A DNA stretch of 64,000 nt. It comes from Sulfuritalea sp. (lineage in GTDB: Bacteria > Pseudomonadota > Gammaproteobacteria > Burkholderiales > Rhodocyclaceae). Both the position numbers and the translations under genes were made by a program. The DNA lies in contig JALHPU010000020.1 of assembly GCA_022842325.1 (NCBI GenBank), forward strand, positions 1 to 64,000. The letters are read 5' to 3'. Below are positions 20,287-28,907 of this stretch, piece by piece (the stretch's first letter is position 1; each line of letters starts with the position of its first letter). A model generated the notes under the pieces. The model saw nothing but the letters and a program-made list of their open reading frames with translations, did not search any database and was not told where the DNA came from.

Positions 20287-20810
20287 TTTTGGAAGTATTG
20301 CGCATGGGCGATCCGCGCCTGCTGCGCGTGGCGCAGCCGGTGACGCAGTTCGCTACGCCGCAACTGGAAGCATTGTTGCGGGACATGCGCGACACCATGG
20401 CGCATCTCGACGGCGCCGGGCTCGCCGCACCCCAGATCGGCGTCGACCTGCGCGTGGTGATTTTCGGCGGCATGGCGAATCCACGCTATCCGGATGCTCC
20501 GGGCGTTCCCGATACGGTGCTGATCAATCCGGAACTGGTCCCGCTTTCCGCCGGCGAGGAGGAGGGCTGGGAGGGCTGCCTGTCGGTGCCCGGCTTGCGC
20601 GGCTGGGTGCCGCGCTGGAGCAAGCTGCGCTACGCCGGCTTTGATGAGGCCGGCCGGCGATTCGAGCGCACGGTGGATGGCTTCCATGCGCGGGTGGTGC
20701 AGCATGAATGCGACCACCTGGATGGCATTCTCTATCCGATGCGGGTGCGCGACTTCCGGCGCTTCGGTTTCACCGACGTCCTCAACCTGCCCGGGGTCGT
20801 CGAGGAGTAG
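20283..20810 (+). CDS. def: Peptide deformylase
   Basis: 175 residues. All three signature motifs are present: [10 protein letters not shown] (motif 1), EGCLSVPG with the metal Cys (motif 2) and [11 protein letters not shown] (HExxH, motif 3). It removes the N-formyl group from new proteins. The start ATG overlaps the preceding stop. Compared with the usual def-fmt pairing, fmt is not here, so this may be a second deformylase of the genome. Confidence 0.94.
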   Translation: MILEVLRMGDPRLLRVAQPVTQFATPQLEALLRDMRDTMAHLDGAGLAAPQIGVDLRVVIFGGMANPRYPDAPGVPDTVLINPELVPLSAGEEEGWEGCLSVPGLRGWVPRWSKLRYAGFDEAGRRFERTVDGFHARVVQHECDHLDGILYPMRVRDFRRFGFTDVLNLPGVVEE

Positions 20811-20814
20811 CGCC

Positions 20815-20835
20815 GGCGTAGTGCCGGCGCCGACT
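20815..20835. repeat. 21-bp dispersed repeat, copy 3 (after def)
   Basis: Starts 4 bases after the def stop. It ends GCCGGCGCCGACT and is the most diverged copy, about 16 of 21 positions. Confidence 0.4.
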
Positions 20836-20852
20836 TTCGCCAACCGTCGTCT

Positions 20853-21254
20853 TCAGCCGGCCTTGGCGCGCTTGGCCTGCAGGCGCTGCGCGGTCTTCTC
20901 GATGCCTACGATGAAGCGGTTGTGCTTGCCGCGTGCCACTTCTTCCACGGCGTCGCGCGCCGTGAAGTCGAAGCAGACGGCGCCGCCGTTGACTTCGGTC
21001 AGGGTCACGGTGATCTCGACCCACATGCCCATCAGCGTGGCGCCGACGTGATCGAGTTCGACGCGGGTGCCGACCGAATCCTTGCCGGCTTCGATGTTCG
21101 CCAGCAGCAAATCGCGGCAGGCCATTTCGATGTCGTAGAGCAGGTTGGGCGTCGAGTAGACCCGGCAGTCGTCGCCCATGAAACTGATGGTGCGATCGCG
21201 GTCGATTTCAACGCGGCGGGTGGCGCTAAGGCCGGCTTTCAGGATGTCGCTCAT
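20853..21254 (-). CDS. Hotdog-fold acyl-CoA thioesterase (FlK-like)
   Basis: 133 residues. The pattern SATRRVEIDRDRTISFMGDDCRVYSTPNLLYDIEMACRDLL, VGTRVELDHVGATLMGM and VEITVTLTEV matches the fluoroacetyl-CoA-thioesterase-like hotdog group, whose catalytic Thr/Glu/His equivalents lie in STPNLL, DIE and DHVGAT. It would hydrolyse a short or aromatic acyl-CoA; here phenylacetyl-CoA is a reasonable guess because it lies 46 bases after the NDP-forming acyl-CoA ligase in a PaaX-family-linked unit. GGAGGA precedes the ATG. Confidence 0.75.
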   Translation of the reverse strand: MSDILKAGLSATRRVEIDRDRTISFMGDDCRVYSTPNLLYDIEMACRDLLLANIEAGKDSVGTRVELDHVGATLMGMWVEITVTLTEVNGGAVCFDFTARDAVEEVARGKHNRFIVGIEKTAQRLQAKRAKAG

Positions 21255-21300
21255 GCTGTGTCCTCCAGTGGTAGTTTGATTGTCGGTTTTGCCGGTGTGT

Positions 21301-23385
21301 TCAGTTGCGGGTTCTCAGGGCGTCGGCATACAGGCGCGCCTCGACGTAGCGCACCAGCGCCCTGGTGCCGCGCGCGCAGTTGCGGAAGACGCAAACGCCC
21401 TGGTCCATCAGGCGCGCCGACATGGCGTCATAGAGCTGGCCGCCATCGACGATGCCGATCACCGGCTTGTCGTTGCGTGCGACCAGCGGCGGCATCAGGT
21501 GCACGGTGCTCTTCGGGTCCGTGATGTCGAAGCCGGGGCGCAGCTTGCTCGATTCGAGGGCGCGCACCGAAGGCGCGGTGGGGTCGAGTCCGACCACGAC
21601 CGCATCGATCTCGGAATCCTGCAGGAAGGCTTCGACGATCTGCAGGTGAGCCTCGTCATCCGCGCCGGGGTTGATGTCGATCGGATTCCTGACCTCGACC
21701 AGCGCATTGAGCTTCTTCGCCAGCAGGATTTCTTCGAGCCGGGTGACAGTGCCGGTTTGCAACTCGCCCATTTCCATGGCGAAGGTGTCCGACTCGATGA
21801 AATCGGCCATGCCGACCGCCTCGAAGCCGGCACCGCTGATCGCGCCCAGACGGTTGCCGCCGATTTTCTTGGAATGCAGCGCGCCGGCGATGTAGAACAG
21901 GTCGTCGAAGCTGTTGAAGTCCTCGGCGACGATGGCACCAGCCTGGCGCACCACGGATTCGAACAGGATCGGTCCGCCGGCGATCGACGCCGTGTGGCCC
22001 ATGACGCCGCCCATGCCGGGTGCGGTCTTGCCGGATTTGTACACCACCACCTGCTTGCCCTTGAGCACGGCCTTGCGTACGGCGCGGGCGAAGTCGAGTC
22101 CGTCCAGATCCTTGAAGCCCTCGATGTAGATGCCGATGGTTTCGATTTCGGGCAGCTCGGCAAAATAGTCGAGCATGTCGCCGTGGGTCAGGTCGGTCTG
22201 GTTGCCCAGGGCCAGCATGTAGCGCGGATCGAGCCACGGGTTCTGGCTGATGCGGGTGATCATGAAAGCACCGCTCTGGCTCAGCATCACCGAGTTGCGC
22301 TCGGCCTTCTTCTGCGGCTTGGGCAGGCGCTCCAGCGGGATGAACCAGGAGTCGTAGGAACCCGGATGGGACACCACGCCGAGGCAGTTGGCGCCGAGGA
22401 ACACCGGGCCGCCGCCGGGCTTGCCGTGGGCGGCGTTGATGCGTTCGGCGAGTGCGGCGGCCGGCTCGCGGCTGGCCTTGGTTTCGCCGAGGCTGCCGGG
22501 AATCAGCATGACCGATTCGACCGAGTCGGTCTCGATGATTTCGTCGACCAGTTCATACACCGCGCTGGCAGCCACGGCGACGATCAGCAGATCCAGTTTG
22601 TGGTCCAGCGCCTTGAGGCTTTCGACGCACCTGACGCCGTCGATCTCGGTTTCGCCGGGACGGATGATGCACATACGTTCCTTCGCGTAGCCGCTGCCCA
22701 TCAGGTTCTTCAGGATGATGCGGCCGAAATTCATGTTGGTGGACGAGACCCCGATGATGCCGATCGACTGCGGGTGGATCAGCTTCTCGATCTTGCGGAT
22801 CGGCCGCGGCAGGCGGACGGCGGGCGCGGCACCGAACTCGCATTGCGCCTGACGCACGGTCAGTTGATCGCCGGCATGCGCCGGATTCAGTTCCAGGCTG
22901 CGCAATACGAAGGCGGCGTCGGGATTGCCCGGCGAGCATGTGGCGGCCAGCGCGAGCAGGGCTTCGAAGCAGGCCTTGAGTTGCTGCTCCGGCAGCGGCA
23001 GGCCATCGCGCCTGGCGATCGCGGCCAGTCTTTGCCAGGCCAGCGTGCGCTTGAACAGGCCGAGAAAGTCCGCGGCATTCGTCAGCTCGGTCGCGGCGTA
23101 CACCGATGCGCGATCCTTCCTGAAATTGCCTTCATCCAGATCGGCGTCGAGGCCGCCCATGCCGGCGCTGATGACCATGCCGAATTCGCGGGTGTTGTTC
23201 AGGCTGATGCGCAGGTCAACCGCGGATGGCCGGTTTGCTGCGCCGGCTTCGGCGGCGAAGCCGATGCCCAGGCTGGAGAGCAGCGCCCCCAGCTCGCCGC
23301 TGTTCAGCGCATCGCGCCCTGTCGCAGCGGCCTGGCGAAATAGCGTCGCCGCAGTGTCGGTCGCGGGCTGTGACGAATGGTGCAT
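21301..23385 (-). CDS. NDP-forming acyl-CoA ligase family protein (fused beta-alpha)
   Basis: 694 residues. Residues ~20-220 resemble an ATP-grasp domain (LRISLNNTREFGMVISAGMGG and late ELNP). Residues ~240-370 are a CoA-binding Rossmann domain (SIGIIGVSSTNMNFGR, FLGANCLGVV). Residues ~390-690 are the succinyl-CoA-ligase-like region with MLSQSGAFM and the phospho-His candidate in GGVMGHTASIAGG. The order ATP-grasp first, CoA-binding second is the reverse of many single-chain ADP-forming acetyl-CoA synthetases. It would interconvert an acyl-CoA plus ADP and Pi with the acid plus ATP. A PaaX-like operator at 23444-23481 lies just upstream. Substrate unknown. Confidence 0.8.
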   Translation of the reverse strand: MHHSSQPATDTAATLFRQAAATGRDALNSGELGALLSSLGIGFAAEAGAANRPSAVDLRISLNNTREFGMVISAGMGGLDADLDEGNFRKDRASVYAATELTNAADFLGLFKRTLAWQRLAAIARRDGLPLPEQQLKACFEALLALAATCSPGNPDAAFVLRSLELNPAHAGDQLTVRQAQCEFGAAPAVRLPRPIRKIEKLIHPQSIGIIGVSSTNMNFGRIILKNLMGSGYAKERMCIIRPGETEIDGVRCVESLKALDHKLDLLIVAVAASAVYELVDEIIETDSVESVMLIPGSLGETKASREPAAALAERINAAHGKPGGGPVFLGANCLGVVSHPGSYDSWFIPLERLPKPQKKAERNSVMLSQSGAFMITRISQNPWLDPRYMLALGNQTDLTHGDMLDYFAELPEIETIGIYIEGFKDLDGLDFARAVRKAVLKGKQVVVYKSGKTAPGMGGVMGHTASIAGGPILFESVVRQAGAIVAEDFNSFDDLFYIAGALHSKKIGGNRLGAISGAGFEAVGMADFIESDTFAMEMGELQTGTVTRLEEILLAKKLNALVEVRNPIDINPGADDEAHLQIVEAFLQDSEIDAVVVGLDPTAPSVRALESSKLRPGFDITDPKSTVHLMPPLVARNDKPVIGIVDGGQLYDAMSARLMDQGVCVFRNCARGTRALVRYVEARLYADALRTRN

Positions 23386-23443
23386 GGCAAGACTCCCCTG
23401 GGCAGCGTGGTCGGCAAGATGATTCCGGGGGCTAACTATAACA

Positions 23444-23481
23444 GATACAGATTAATCACAAAAAACAACTAAAAATGTATC
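23444..23481. promoter_or_regulatory. Long-spaced inverted repeat before the acyl-CoA ligase gene (PaaX-type operator candidate)
   Basis: GATACA (23444-23449), 26 bases, TGTATC (23476-23481), 58 bases upstream of the ligase start. The same half-sites with a 27-base spacer occur in the paaX-fdhD intergenic region. The region is markedly AT-rich. Confidence 0.6.
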
Positions 23482-23515
23482 GGTTGAGGTCCATCAATTT
23501 TAAGCTTGATCAAAG

Positions 23516-24457
23516 CTAGGTCGTGGCCGAGGGCAGTTCCAGTCCGCCGAAGCGTTCGTAGAAATACGGCGCGGCGGGAGGCAGCGGGCCGTTCGCGGTC
23601 TCGCAGACCGAGAGCAGGTGTTGCTGGGCGAGGGGATAGGTGAGGCTGTAAAGGTCGTGGCACAGCTGGCGGGCGATGCCGCCGCTCCAGTTGGCCGGCA
23701 GCAGTTGCGCAGGCAGTTGCGGATCGTGCAGCAGTGCACGGCGGAAGTCGTGCATCAGCAGCGTCTGCACCAGAAAGCACTGTTCCGGATCGAGTTTGCC
23801 GGCGGCACGCATGGTCCGCAGCACCGGACGGAACAGTTCGATGAAGTCGAGGTACTTGGCGGCCAGGGTATCCAGGTTCCAGCACTCGCGCACCAGTTCC
23901 TGTAGCGGCTTGCTGGTCAGTGCGCTGATGTTCGAGGCCTTCATGGCCACCACCTTGTCGTGGGCACCGGTTTCCTGAAGGATGTCGAGCAGCGCCTCGG
24001 TATCGCCCGAGGGATGCGCCAGGATGCCCGAGGCCAGCGCACCGTAGCCGGCCCAGGCCAGATCCTTGCGCAGGGCGTCGCGCGCGGCGCCCGCCAGCGA
24101 ACCGGGAATCAGGACCAGTTGCCACTCGCCGGTCCAGGTGTCCTGCGGCGCGAAATAGATGCGCCGGTAGGCATGTTCGAAGCGGCGGCGGCCCGAGGTG
24201 GTCAGGCTGTAATAGCTCTTGCGTCCGAGTTGCTCGGATACCAGCCACTTTTCCTGCGAGAGGCGGTAGACGCTGGTGCGCACCATGCGTTCGTTGAGGC
24301 CGAGCGGCTGCACCAGGCGGATGAAGCTGCCGAGCCAGACCGTGCCGCCGTGCGGGGCGATGAAGTCGCCGTAGATCGTGATGATCAGCGAGTTGGCGCG
24401 GGTCGGGTGCTGGTCGAGGAAGTTCTCGATCCATTGGCTGATATGTCGGCTCTTCAC
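23516..24457 (-). CDS. PaaX-family transcriptional repressor of phenylacetate genes
   Basis: With the GTG start at 24457 the protein has 313 residues, close to E. coli PaaX (316). The pattern TRANSLIITIYGDFIAPHGGTVWLGSFIRLVQPLGLNERMVRTSVYRLSQEKWLVSEQLGRKSYYSLT is the PaaX N-terminal winged helix; the C-terminal region carries the effector domain (PGSLAGAARDALRKDLAWAGYGAL). GGA lies 6 bases before the GTG; the frame extends upstream to 24565 but that adds a low-complexity N-terminus. PaaX proteins are released from DNA by phenylacetyl-CoA. It is divergent from fdhD-pad. Confidence 0.88.
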   Translation of the reverse strand: MKSRHISQWIENFLDQHPTRANSLIITIYGDFIAPHGGTVWLGSFIRLVQPLGLNERMVRTSVYRLSQEKWLVSEQLGRKSYYSLTTSGRRRFEHAYRRIYFAPQDTWTGEWQLVLIPGSLAGAARDALRKDLAWAGYGALASGILAHPSGDTEALLDILQETGAHDKVVAMKASNISALTSKPLQELVRECWNLDTLAAKYLDFIELFRPVLRTMRAAGKLDPEQCFLVQTLLMHDFRRALLHDPQLPAQLLPANWSGGIARQLCHDLYSLTYPLAQQHLLSVCETANGPLPPAAPYFYERFGGLELPSATT

Positions 24458-24581
24458 ATTGTTTCCATTCGAAAGTTCGGTGCTGCGCGATGTTGCGGCT
24501 GGGGGCCCGCCGCCAGCGCATGCCGACACATTGTATTGGATGGCTCCGTATCCCGTATGCAGCATAAGGTAATTCTAATGT

Positions 24582-24620
24582 GATACAAAAGGCTTGCTAA
24601 AGTGTGTTGTGAAGTGTATC
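24582..24620. promoter_or_regulatory. Long-spaced inverted repeat between the paaX-like gene and fdhD-pad
   Basis: GATACA (24582-24587), 27 bases, TGTATC (24615-24620). It lies 50-88 bases upstream of fdhD and in the leader of the repressor gene. From memory E. coli PaaX uses an inverted repeat of similar half-site length and 26-28 bp spacing, so this is a strong operator candidate for divergent control. Confidence 0.65.
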
Positions 24621-24669
24621 GTATTGTGAGTGGGGTGAATCGGCCCTGCATCAGCGAGCGAGGCGGACA

Positions 24670-25485
24670 ATGCAACACGAGGTCGTGGTGGGCATCGAGG
24701 CACATAACAGATACGGCGCGCAGCGCTGGATCGGCAATGTGGCCACGCACTGCGACGAGACCGTTGCCGAAGAAGTGCCGGTGGCCCTGGTCTATAACGG
24801 CATCTCCCATGCGGTGATGCTGGCGACTCCAAGCGATCTGGAAGATTTCGCGCTGGGCTTCAGCCTTAGCGAATGCATCGTCGGGCGTTCCGGCGAAATC
24901 CACGATCTGGAGATAGTCGAGCGCGAGAACGGCATCGAAGTGCATATGCAGCTCTCGGCGCAGCGTGCCCTTGCGCTCAAGGAACATCGCCGCACCCTGG
25001 CCGGCCGTACCGGCTGCGGCCTGTGCGGCACCGAAAGCCTGGATCAGCTGGCCCGGCGCGCGGTCACCGTGCAGTCGTCCGCGATGCTGGGCGATGGCGC
25101 CTTGCCGAAGGCGCTTGCCGCACTGCATGACGCGCAACAACTGTTTCATCTCACGGGTGCTGTCCACGCCGCCGCCTGGTGCAACTTCAACGGCGGCATC
25201 GAACAGGTGCGCGAGGACGTCGGCCGCCACAACGCGCTCGACAAGCTGATCGGCGCGCTCGCCTCGCAGCGCAGGAGTTTCGATGGCGGCTTCGTCCTCA
25301 TGACCAGCCGCGCCAGTTATGAAATCGTGCAGAAGGCGGCGGCCGTCGGCATCGCCGTGGTTGCCGCGGTGTCCGCGCCGACCGGAATGGCGGTCAGGGT
25401 GGCGATCGAATCGGGCGTGACGCTGGTCGGCTTCGTCCGCGGCGAGCGTCACTGCGTTTATTCACATCCTGAACGAGTTCATTAG
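24670..25485 (+). CDS. fdhD: Molybdoenzyme sulfurtransferase FdhD
   Basis: 271 residues. The catalytic CGLCG motif is at C116/C119, followed by AVTVQSSAML and the C-terminal VREDVGRHNALDKLIG block that defines the family. FdhD passes sulfur from IscS to the Mo-bis-MGD cofactor of formate dehydrogenase-type enzymes. Only 12 bases separate it from padB, whose product is a Mo-bis-MGD enzyme, so its client here is most likely PadB and not a formate dehydrogenase. It is the first gene of the pad operon, downstream of the putative PaaX-type operator. Confidence 0.93.
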   Translation: MQHEVVVGIEAHNRYGAQRWIGNVATHCDETVAEEVPVALVYNGISHAVMLATPSDLEDFALGFSLSECIVGRSGEIHDLEIVERENGIEVHMQLSAQRALALKEHRRTLAGRTGCGLCGTESLDQLARRAVTVQSSAMLGDGALPKALAALHDAQQLFHLTGAVHAAAWCNFNGGIEQVREDVGRHNALDKLIGALASQRRSFDGGFVLMTSRASYEIVQKAAAVGIAVVAAVSAPTGMAVRVAIESGVTLVGFVRGERHCVYSHPERVH

Positions 25486-25497
25486 AAGGAAACGAGC

Positions 25498-28263
25498 ATG
25501 CAAGCCATCCAGCCGAAGTCGGTCAAGCACGTCCCGACCTATTGCTACAACTGCGTTTCCGGTCCCGACTTCATGTGCGTCAAGGTGGTCGATGGCGTCG
25601 CCACCGAGATCGAGCCGAGTTTCGCCGCGGCCGAAGTGCATCCGGCCAAGGGCAAGGTCTGCGTCAAGGCCTATGGCCTGGTGCAGAAGACCTACAACCC
25701 GAACCGCATCCTGACGCCGATGAAGCGCACCAACCCGAAGAAGGGCCGCAACGAGGATCCCGGCTTCGTGCCGATTTCCTGGGATGAGGCACTCGATCTG
25801 GTCGCCGGAAAACTCAATGCCGTGCGCGCCAAGGGTCTGGTCGACGAGGCCGGACTGCCGCGCGTCGCTGTCAGCCTCGGGCATGGCGGCACGCCTTCGA
25901 ATTACATGGGTACCTTCCCGGCGTTCCTCGCCGCCTGGGGCCCCGTCGATTTCAGCTTCGGCTCGGGGCAGGGCGTCAAGTGCGTGCATTCCGAGCACCT
26001 CTACGGCGAGTTCTGGCATCGTGGTTTTACCGTCGCCGCCGACACGCCCAACTGCCGCTACAACATTGCGGTCGGCGCCAACGTCGACGTGACGGGCGGC
26101 CCCTGCGCCGTGATCCGTCATGCCGACGCGCGGGTGCGCGGCTACAAGCGCGTCCAGGTGGAGCCGAGCCTGACCGCGACGGGCGCCTGCTCCGCCGAAT
26201 GGGTGCCGATCCGACCCAAGACCGATCCGGCCTTCCTGTTCGCACTGATCCACGTGCTGGTGCGCGAGAACGGACTGGCCAAGCTCGATATTCCCTTCCT
26301 GCGCGATCGCACCGCCTCGCCTTATCTGGTGGCGCCGGACGGTCTTTATCTGCGCGATCCGCAAAGCGGCAAGCCGCTGGTGTGGGACGAAATTACGGCG
26401 GCAGCCGTGCCGCATGACACCGTCGGCGCGCGTCCCGCGGTGGCCGGCAGCTACCGCGTGTCGCAGGCCGTGGTGATCGATGCCGACAAGGAGCGTCGCG
26501 AGTATTCCGACGTCGAGGGCAGGACCGCCTACGAGATGCTCTCCGAGCACATCGCCAAGTACACGCCGGAGTGGGCCGAGACCATCTGCGACGTCAAGGC
26601 TGAGACGATTCGCCGCATCGCCAACGAATACCTCGAAGCCGCGAGCATCGGCGAAACCATTGTGATCGACGGCAAGACCCTGCCGCTGCGGCCGGTCGCC
26701 ATAACATTGGGCAAGTCGGTGAACAACGGCTGGGGCGCCTTTGAATGCTGCTGGGCACGTACCGTGATGGCTTCCCTGGTCGGCGCGCTGGAAAATCCGG
26801 GCGGACTGGTCGGCACCACGGTGCGACTCAACAAGTCGCGCGACAACCGTCACCTTTCCGTAAAGCCCGGCGAAGACGGCTTCATGGTGCAGTATTTCAA
26901 TCCGACCACCAAGGAAGAATGGCAGTCGGCGCCGGCGACACGCAACCTGCACCAGACCCTGGTGCCCATCGTCGGCCACAACGGCGCCTGGAGCCAGGCC
27001 CTCGGTCCGACGCAACTGGCCTGGATGTTCCAGGGCGAGCGTCCCGACGACTGGTCGATGCCGATGCCGACGCTGCCGGATGTGTGGCTGGTGTATCGCT
27101 CGAACCCGTCGATTTCCTTCTGGGACACGAAGCATCTCGCGGAGGTCGCGGCAAAGTTTCCGTTCATGGCCTGCGTCGCCTACACGGTGGACGAGACCAA
27201 CTACATGGCCGACGTGCTGCTGCCGGAAGCGACCGATCTCGAATCGACGCAGATGATCCGCATGGGCGGCACCAAGTACATGGAGCAGTTCTGGGATTAC
27301 AAGGGCGTGGTGCTGCGCCAGAAAGCCGTCGAGCCGCAGGGCGAGGCGCGCGACTTCACCTGGATCACTACCGAGCTGGCCAAGCGCACCGGCCTCACCG
27401 AACCGTATTTCGGCGCCATCAACAACGGCGTCTCCGGCGTTTCGCCGCTCAAGGGCAAGGACTACGATTTCAGCCTCGATCCGGCCAGCGATCCGGCACC
27501 CGAGCAGATCTGGGACGCGGTCTGCCGCGCCGCCACGCTGACGCTTTCCGAAGGCCGCGAGGAGCACGACCTGGACTGGTTCCGCGAGCATGGCTTCTAC
27601 GCGGTGCCGATGTCGCGCCTCGAGTGGTACCTGACGCCGACCATGGAAAAGCACGGCTTGCGCTATGAACTGCCCTATCAGGAGCGCCTGCTGCGCACCG
27701 GTCGCGAACTCGGCCGCCGCCTGCATGAACAGAAGATGAACTGGTGGGACGAGCAGCTTTCCGAATACACGGCGCTGCCGGAATGGCACGACGTGCCGGG
27801 GCGCTGGATCCGCAACCTGGAAAATTCGGGCGCGAAGATCGAGGATTTCCCGTTCTGGCTGCTGACCACCAAGAGCATGCAGTACCACGCCGGCGGCAAT
27901 GCCGCAATCGAGGTCATGCACGAAGTGGCGCAGAACCTGCGCGGCCATGCCGGGGTGATCATGAACACCAAGACCGCAGCCGGCCTCGGCATTGCCGAAG
28001 GCGACCGGGTCGAGGTGCGCAGCCACATCGGCGCCACCTACGGCAAGGCCAGTCTGATGCAGGGTATCCGGCCGGATACCCTGGTCATCATGGGCCAGTT
28101 CGACCACTGGGCGACGCCATTCGCCAATACGCTGGAGGCGCCGAGCCTCAACACCATCGCCCCGATGTCGCTCGACTTGACGGATGCGACCGGTTCCGGG
28201 GCCGACATCGTGCGGGTCGGCGTGCGCAAGGTTGAAGGACACAGGGAAGGAGCGCCGGCATGA
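25498..28263 (+). CDS. padB: Phenylacetyl-CoA:acceptor oxidoreductase, molybdopterin subunit PadB
   Basis: 921 residues, DMSO-reductase superfamily. An N-terminal [4Fe-4S] site uses C16, C19, C27 and C55. Mo-bis-MGD regions follow (PISWDEALDLVAGKL, GSGQGVKCVHSEHLYGEFWHRGF, HNGAWSQ, and the C-terminal NTKTAAGLGIAEGDRVEVRSHIGATYGKA). It oxidises the alpha-CH2 of phenylacetyl-CoA with water to phenylglyoxylate. No Tat signal is visible, in line with a cytoplasm-facing membrane-bound enzyme acting on a CoA ester. Overlaps padC by 4 bases. Confidence 0.9.
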   Translation: MQAIQPKSVKHVPTYCYNCVSGPDFMCVKVVDGVATEIEPSFAAAEVHPAKGKVCVKAYGLVQKTYNPNRILTPMKRTNPKKGRNEDPGFVPISWDEALDLVAGKLNAVRAKGLVDEAGLPRVAVSLGHGGTPSNYMGTFPAFLAAWGPVDFSFGSGQGVKCVHSEHLYGEFWHRGFTVAADTPNCRYNIAVGANVDVTGGPCAVIRHADARVRGYKRVQVEPSLTATGACSAEWVPIRPKTDPAFLFALIHVLVRENGLAKLDIPFLRDRTASPYLVAPDGLYLRDPQSGKPLVWDEITAAAVPHDTVGARPAVAGSYRVSQAVVIDADKERREYSDVEGRTAYEMLSEHIAKYTPEWAETICDVKAETIRRIANEYLEAASIGETIVIDGKTLPLRPVAITLGKSVNNGWGAFECCWARTVMASLVGALENPGGLVGTTVRLNKSRDNRHLSVKPGEDGFMVQYFNPTTKEEWQSAPATRNLHQTLVPIVGHNGAWSQALGPTQLAWMFQGERPDDWSMPMPTLPDVWLVYRSNPSISFWDTKHLAEVAAKFPFMACVAYTVDETNYMADVLLPEATDLESTQMIRMGGTKYMEQFWDYKGVVLRQKAVEPQGEARDFTWITTELAKRTGLTEPYFGAINNGVSGVSPLKGKDYDFSLDPASDPAPEQIWDAVCRAATLTLSEGREEHDLDWFREHGFYAVPMSRLEWYLTPTMEKHGLRYELPYQERLLRTGRELGRRLHEQKMNWWDEQLSEYTALPEWHDVPGRWIRNLENSGAKIEDFPFWLLTTKSMQYHAGGNAAIEVMHEVAQNLRGHAGVIMNTKTAAGLGIAEGDRVEVRSHIGATYGKASLMQGIRPDTLVIMGQFDHWATPFANTLEAPSLNTIAPMSLDLTDATGSGADIVRVGVRKVEGHREGAPA

Positions 28264-28907
28264 CGCGCTATGTAATGAGCATCGACCTGCGCCGCTGCGT
28301 CGGCTGCCAGACCTGTACCGCGGCCTGCAAGGGCGCCAACGCGACGCCGCCCGGCATCCAGTGGCGGCGTGTGCTCGACATCGAGACCGGGGAATTTCCC
28401 GACGTGCGCCGCACCTTCCTGCCGGTCGCCTGCATGCACTGCGCCAATCCGCCCTGCGAGGCGGTGTGCCCGACGCGGGCGACCACCAAACGCGCCGACG
28501 GCCTGGTGGCGATCGACTATGACCTGTGCATCGGCTGCGCCAACTGCGTCATGGCCTGCCCCTACGATGCGCGCTCCATCGTTCATGAGGCGCACTACGC
28601 CTACAGCGATACGCCGATGGCCTCAGAGGCCAAGCGCTTCGATCCGGACCGGATCGGGGTGTCGATGAAATGCACCTTCTGCGTCGATCGCATCGATCTC
28701 GCCGCAATCACCGGGCAGGTTCCCGGCATCGATCACGAGGTAACACCGGCCTGCGTCAATTCCTGCATTTCGGGTGCCATGCAGTTCGGCGACATCGAGG
28801 ATCCGGACAGCAGCGTCAGCCGCCTGCTGAAAGAGACGCAGCACTACCGCATGCACGAGGAACTGGGCACCGAACCGGGCGTGTATTACATCTGGGATCA
28901 GTCATGA
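28260..28907 (+). CDS. padC: Phenylacetyl-CoA:acceptor oxidoreductase, Fe-S subunit PadC
   Basis: 215 residues. Four cysteine clusters of the DmsB/NrfC type: CVGCQTCTAACKG, CMHCANPPCEAVCPTRA, CIGCANCVMACPYDA, and a fourth built from CTFCVDRI and CVNSC. It relays electrons from PadB to the membrane subunit and on to quinone. It sits between padB and padD with 4-base overlaps at both ends, implying tight co-translation. Confidence 0.92.
   Translation: MTRYVMSIDLRRCVGCQTCTAACKGANATPPGIQWRRVLDIETGEFPDVRRTFLPVACMHCANPPCEAVCPTRATTKRADGLVAIDYDLCIGCANCVMACPYDARSIVHEAHYAYSDTPMASEAKRFDPDRIGVSMKCTFCVDRIDLAAITGQVPGIDHEVTPACVNSCISGAMQFGDIEDPDSSVSRLLKETQHYRMHEELGTEPGVYYIWDQS

Noticed and set aside
25462..28242. 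A 926-codon minus-strand frame over padB
   Set aside because: Antisense to padB, His/Arg-rich and without domain; the plus-strand frame has complete molybdoenzyme motifs and operon overlaps.
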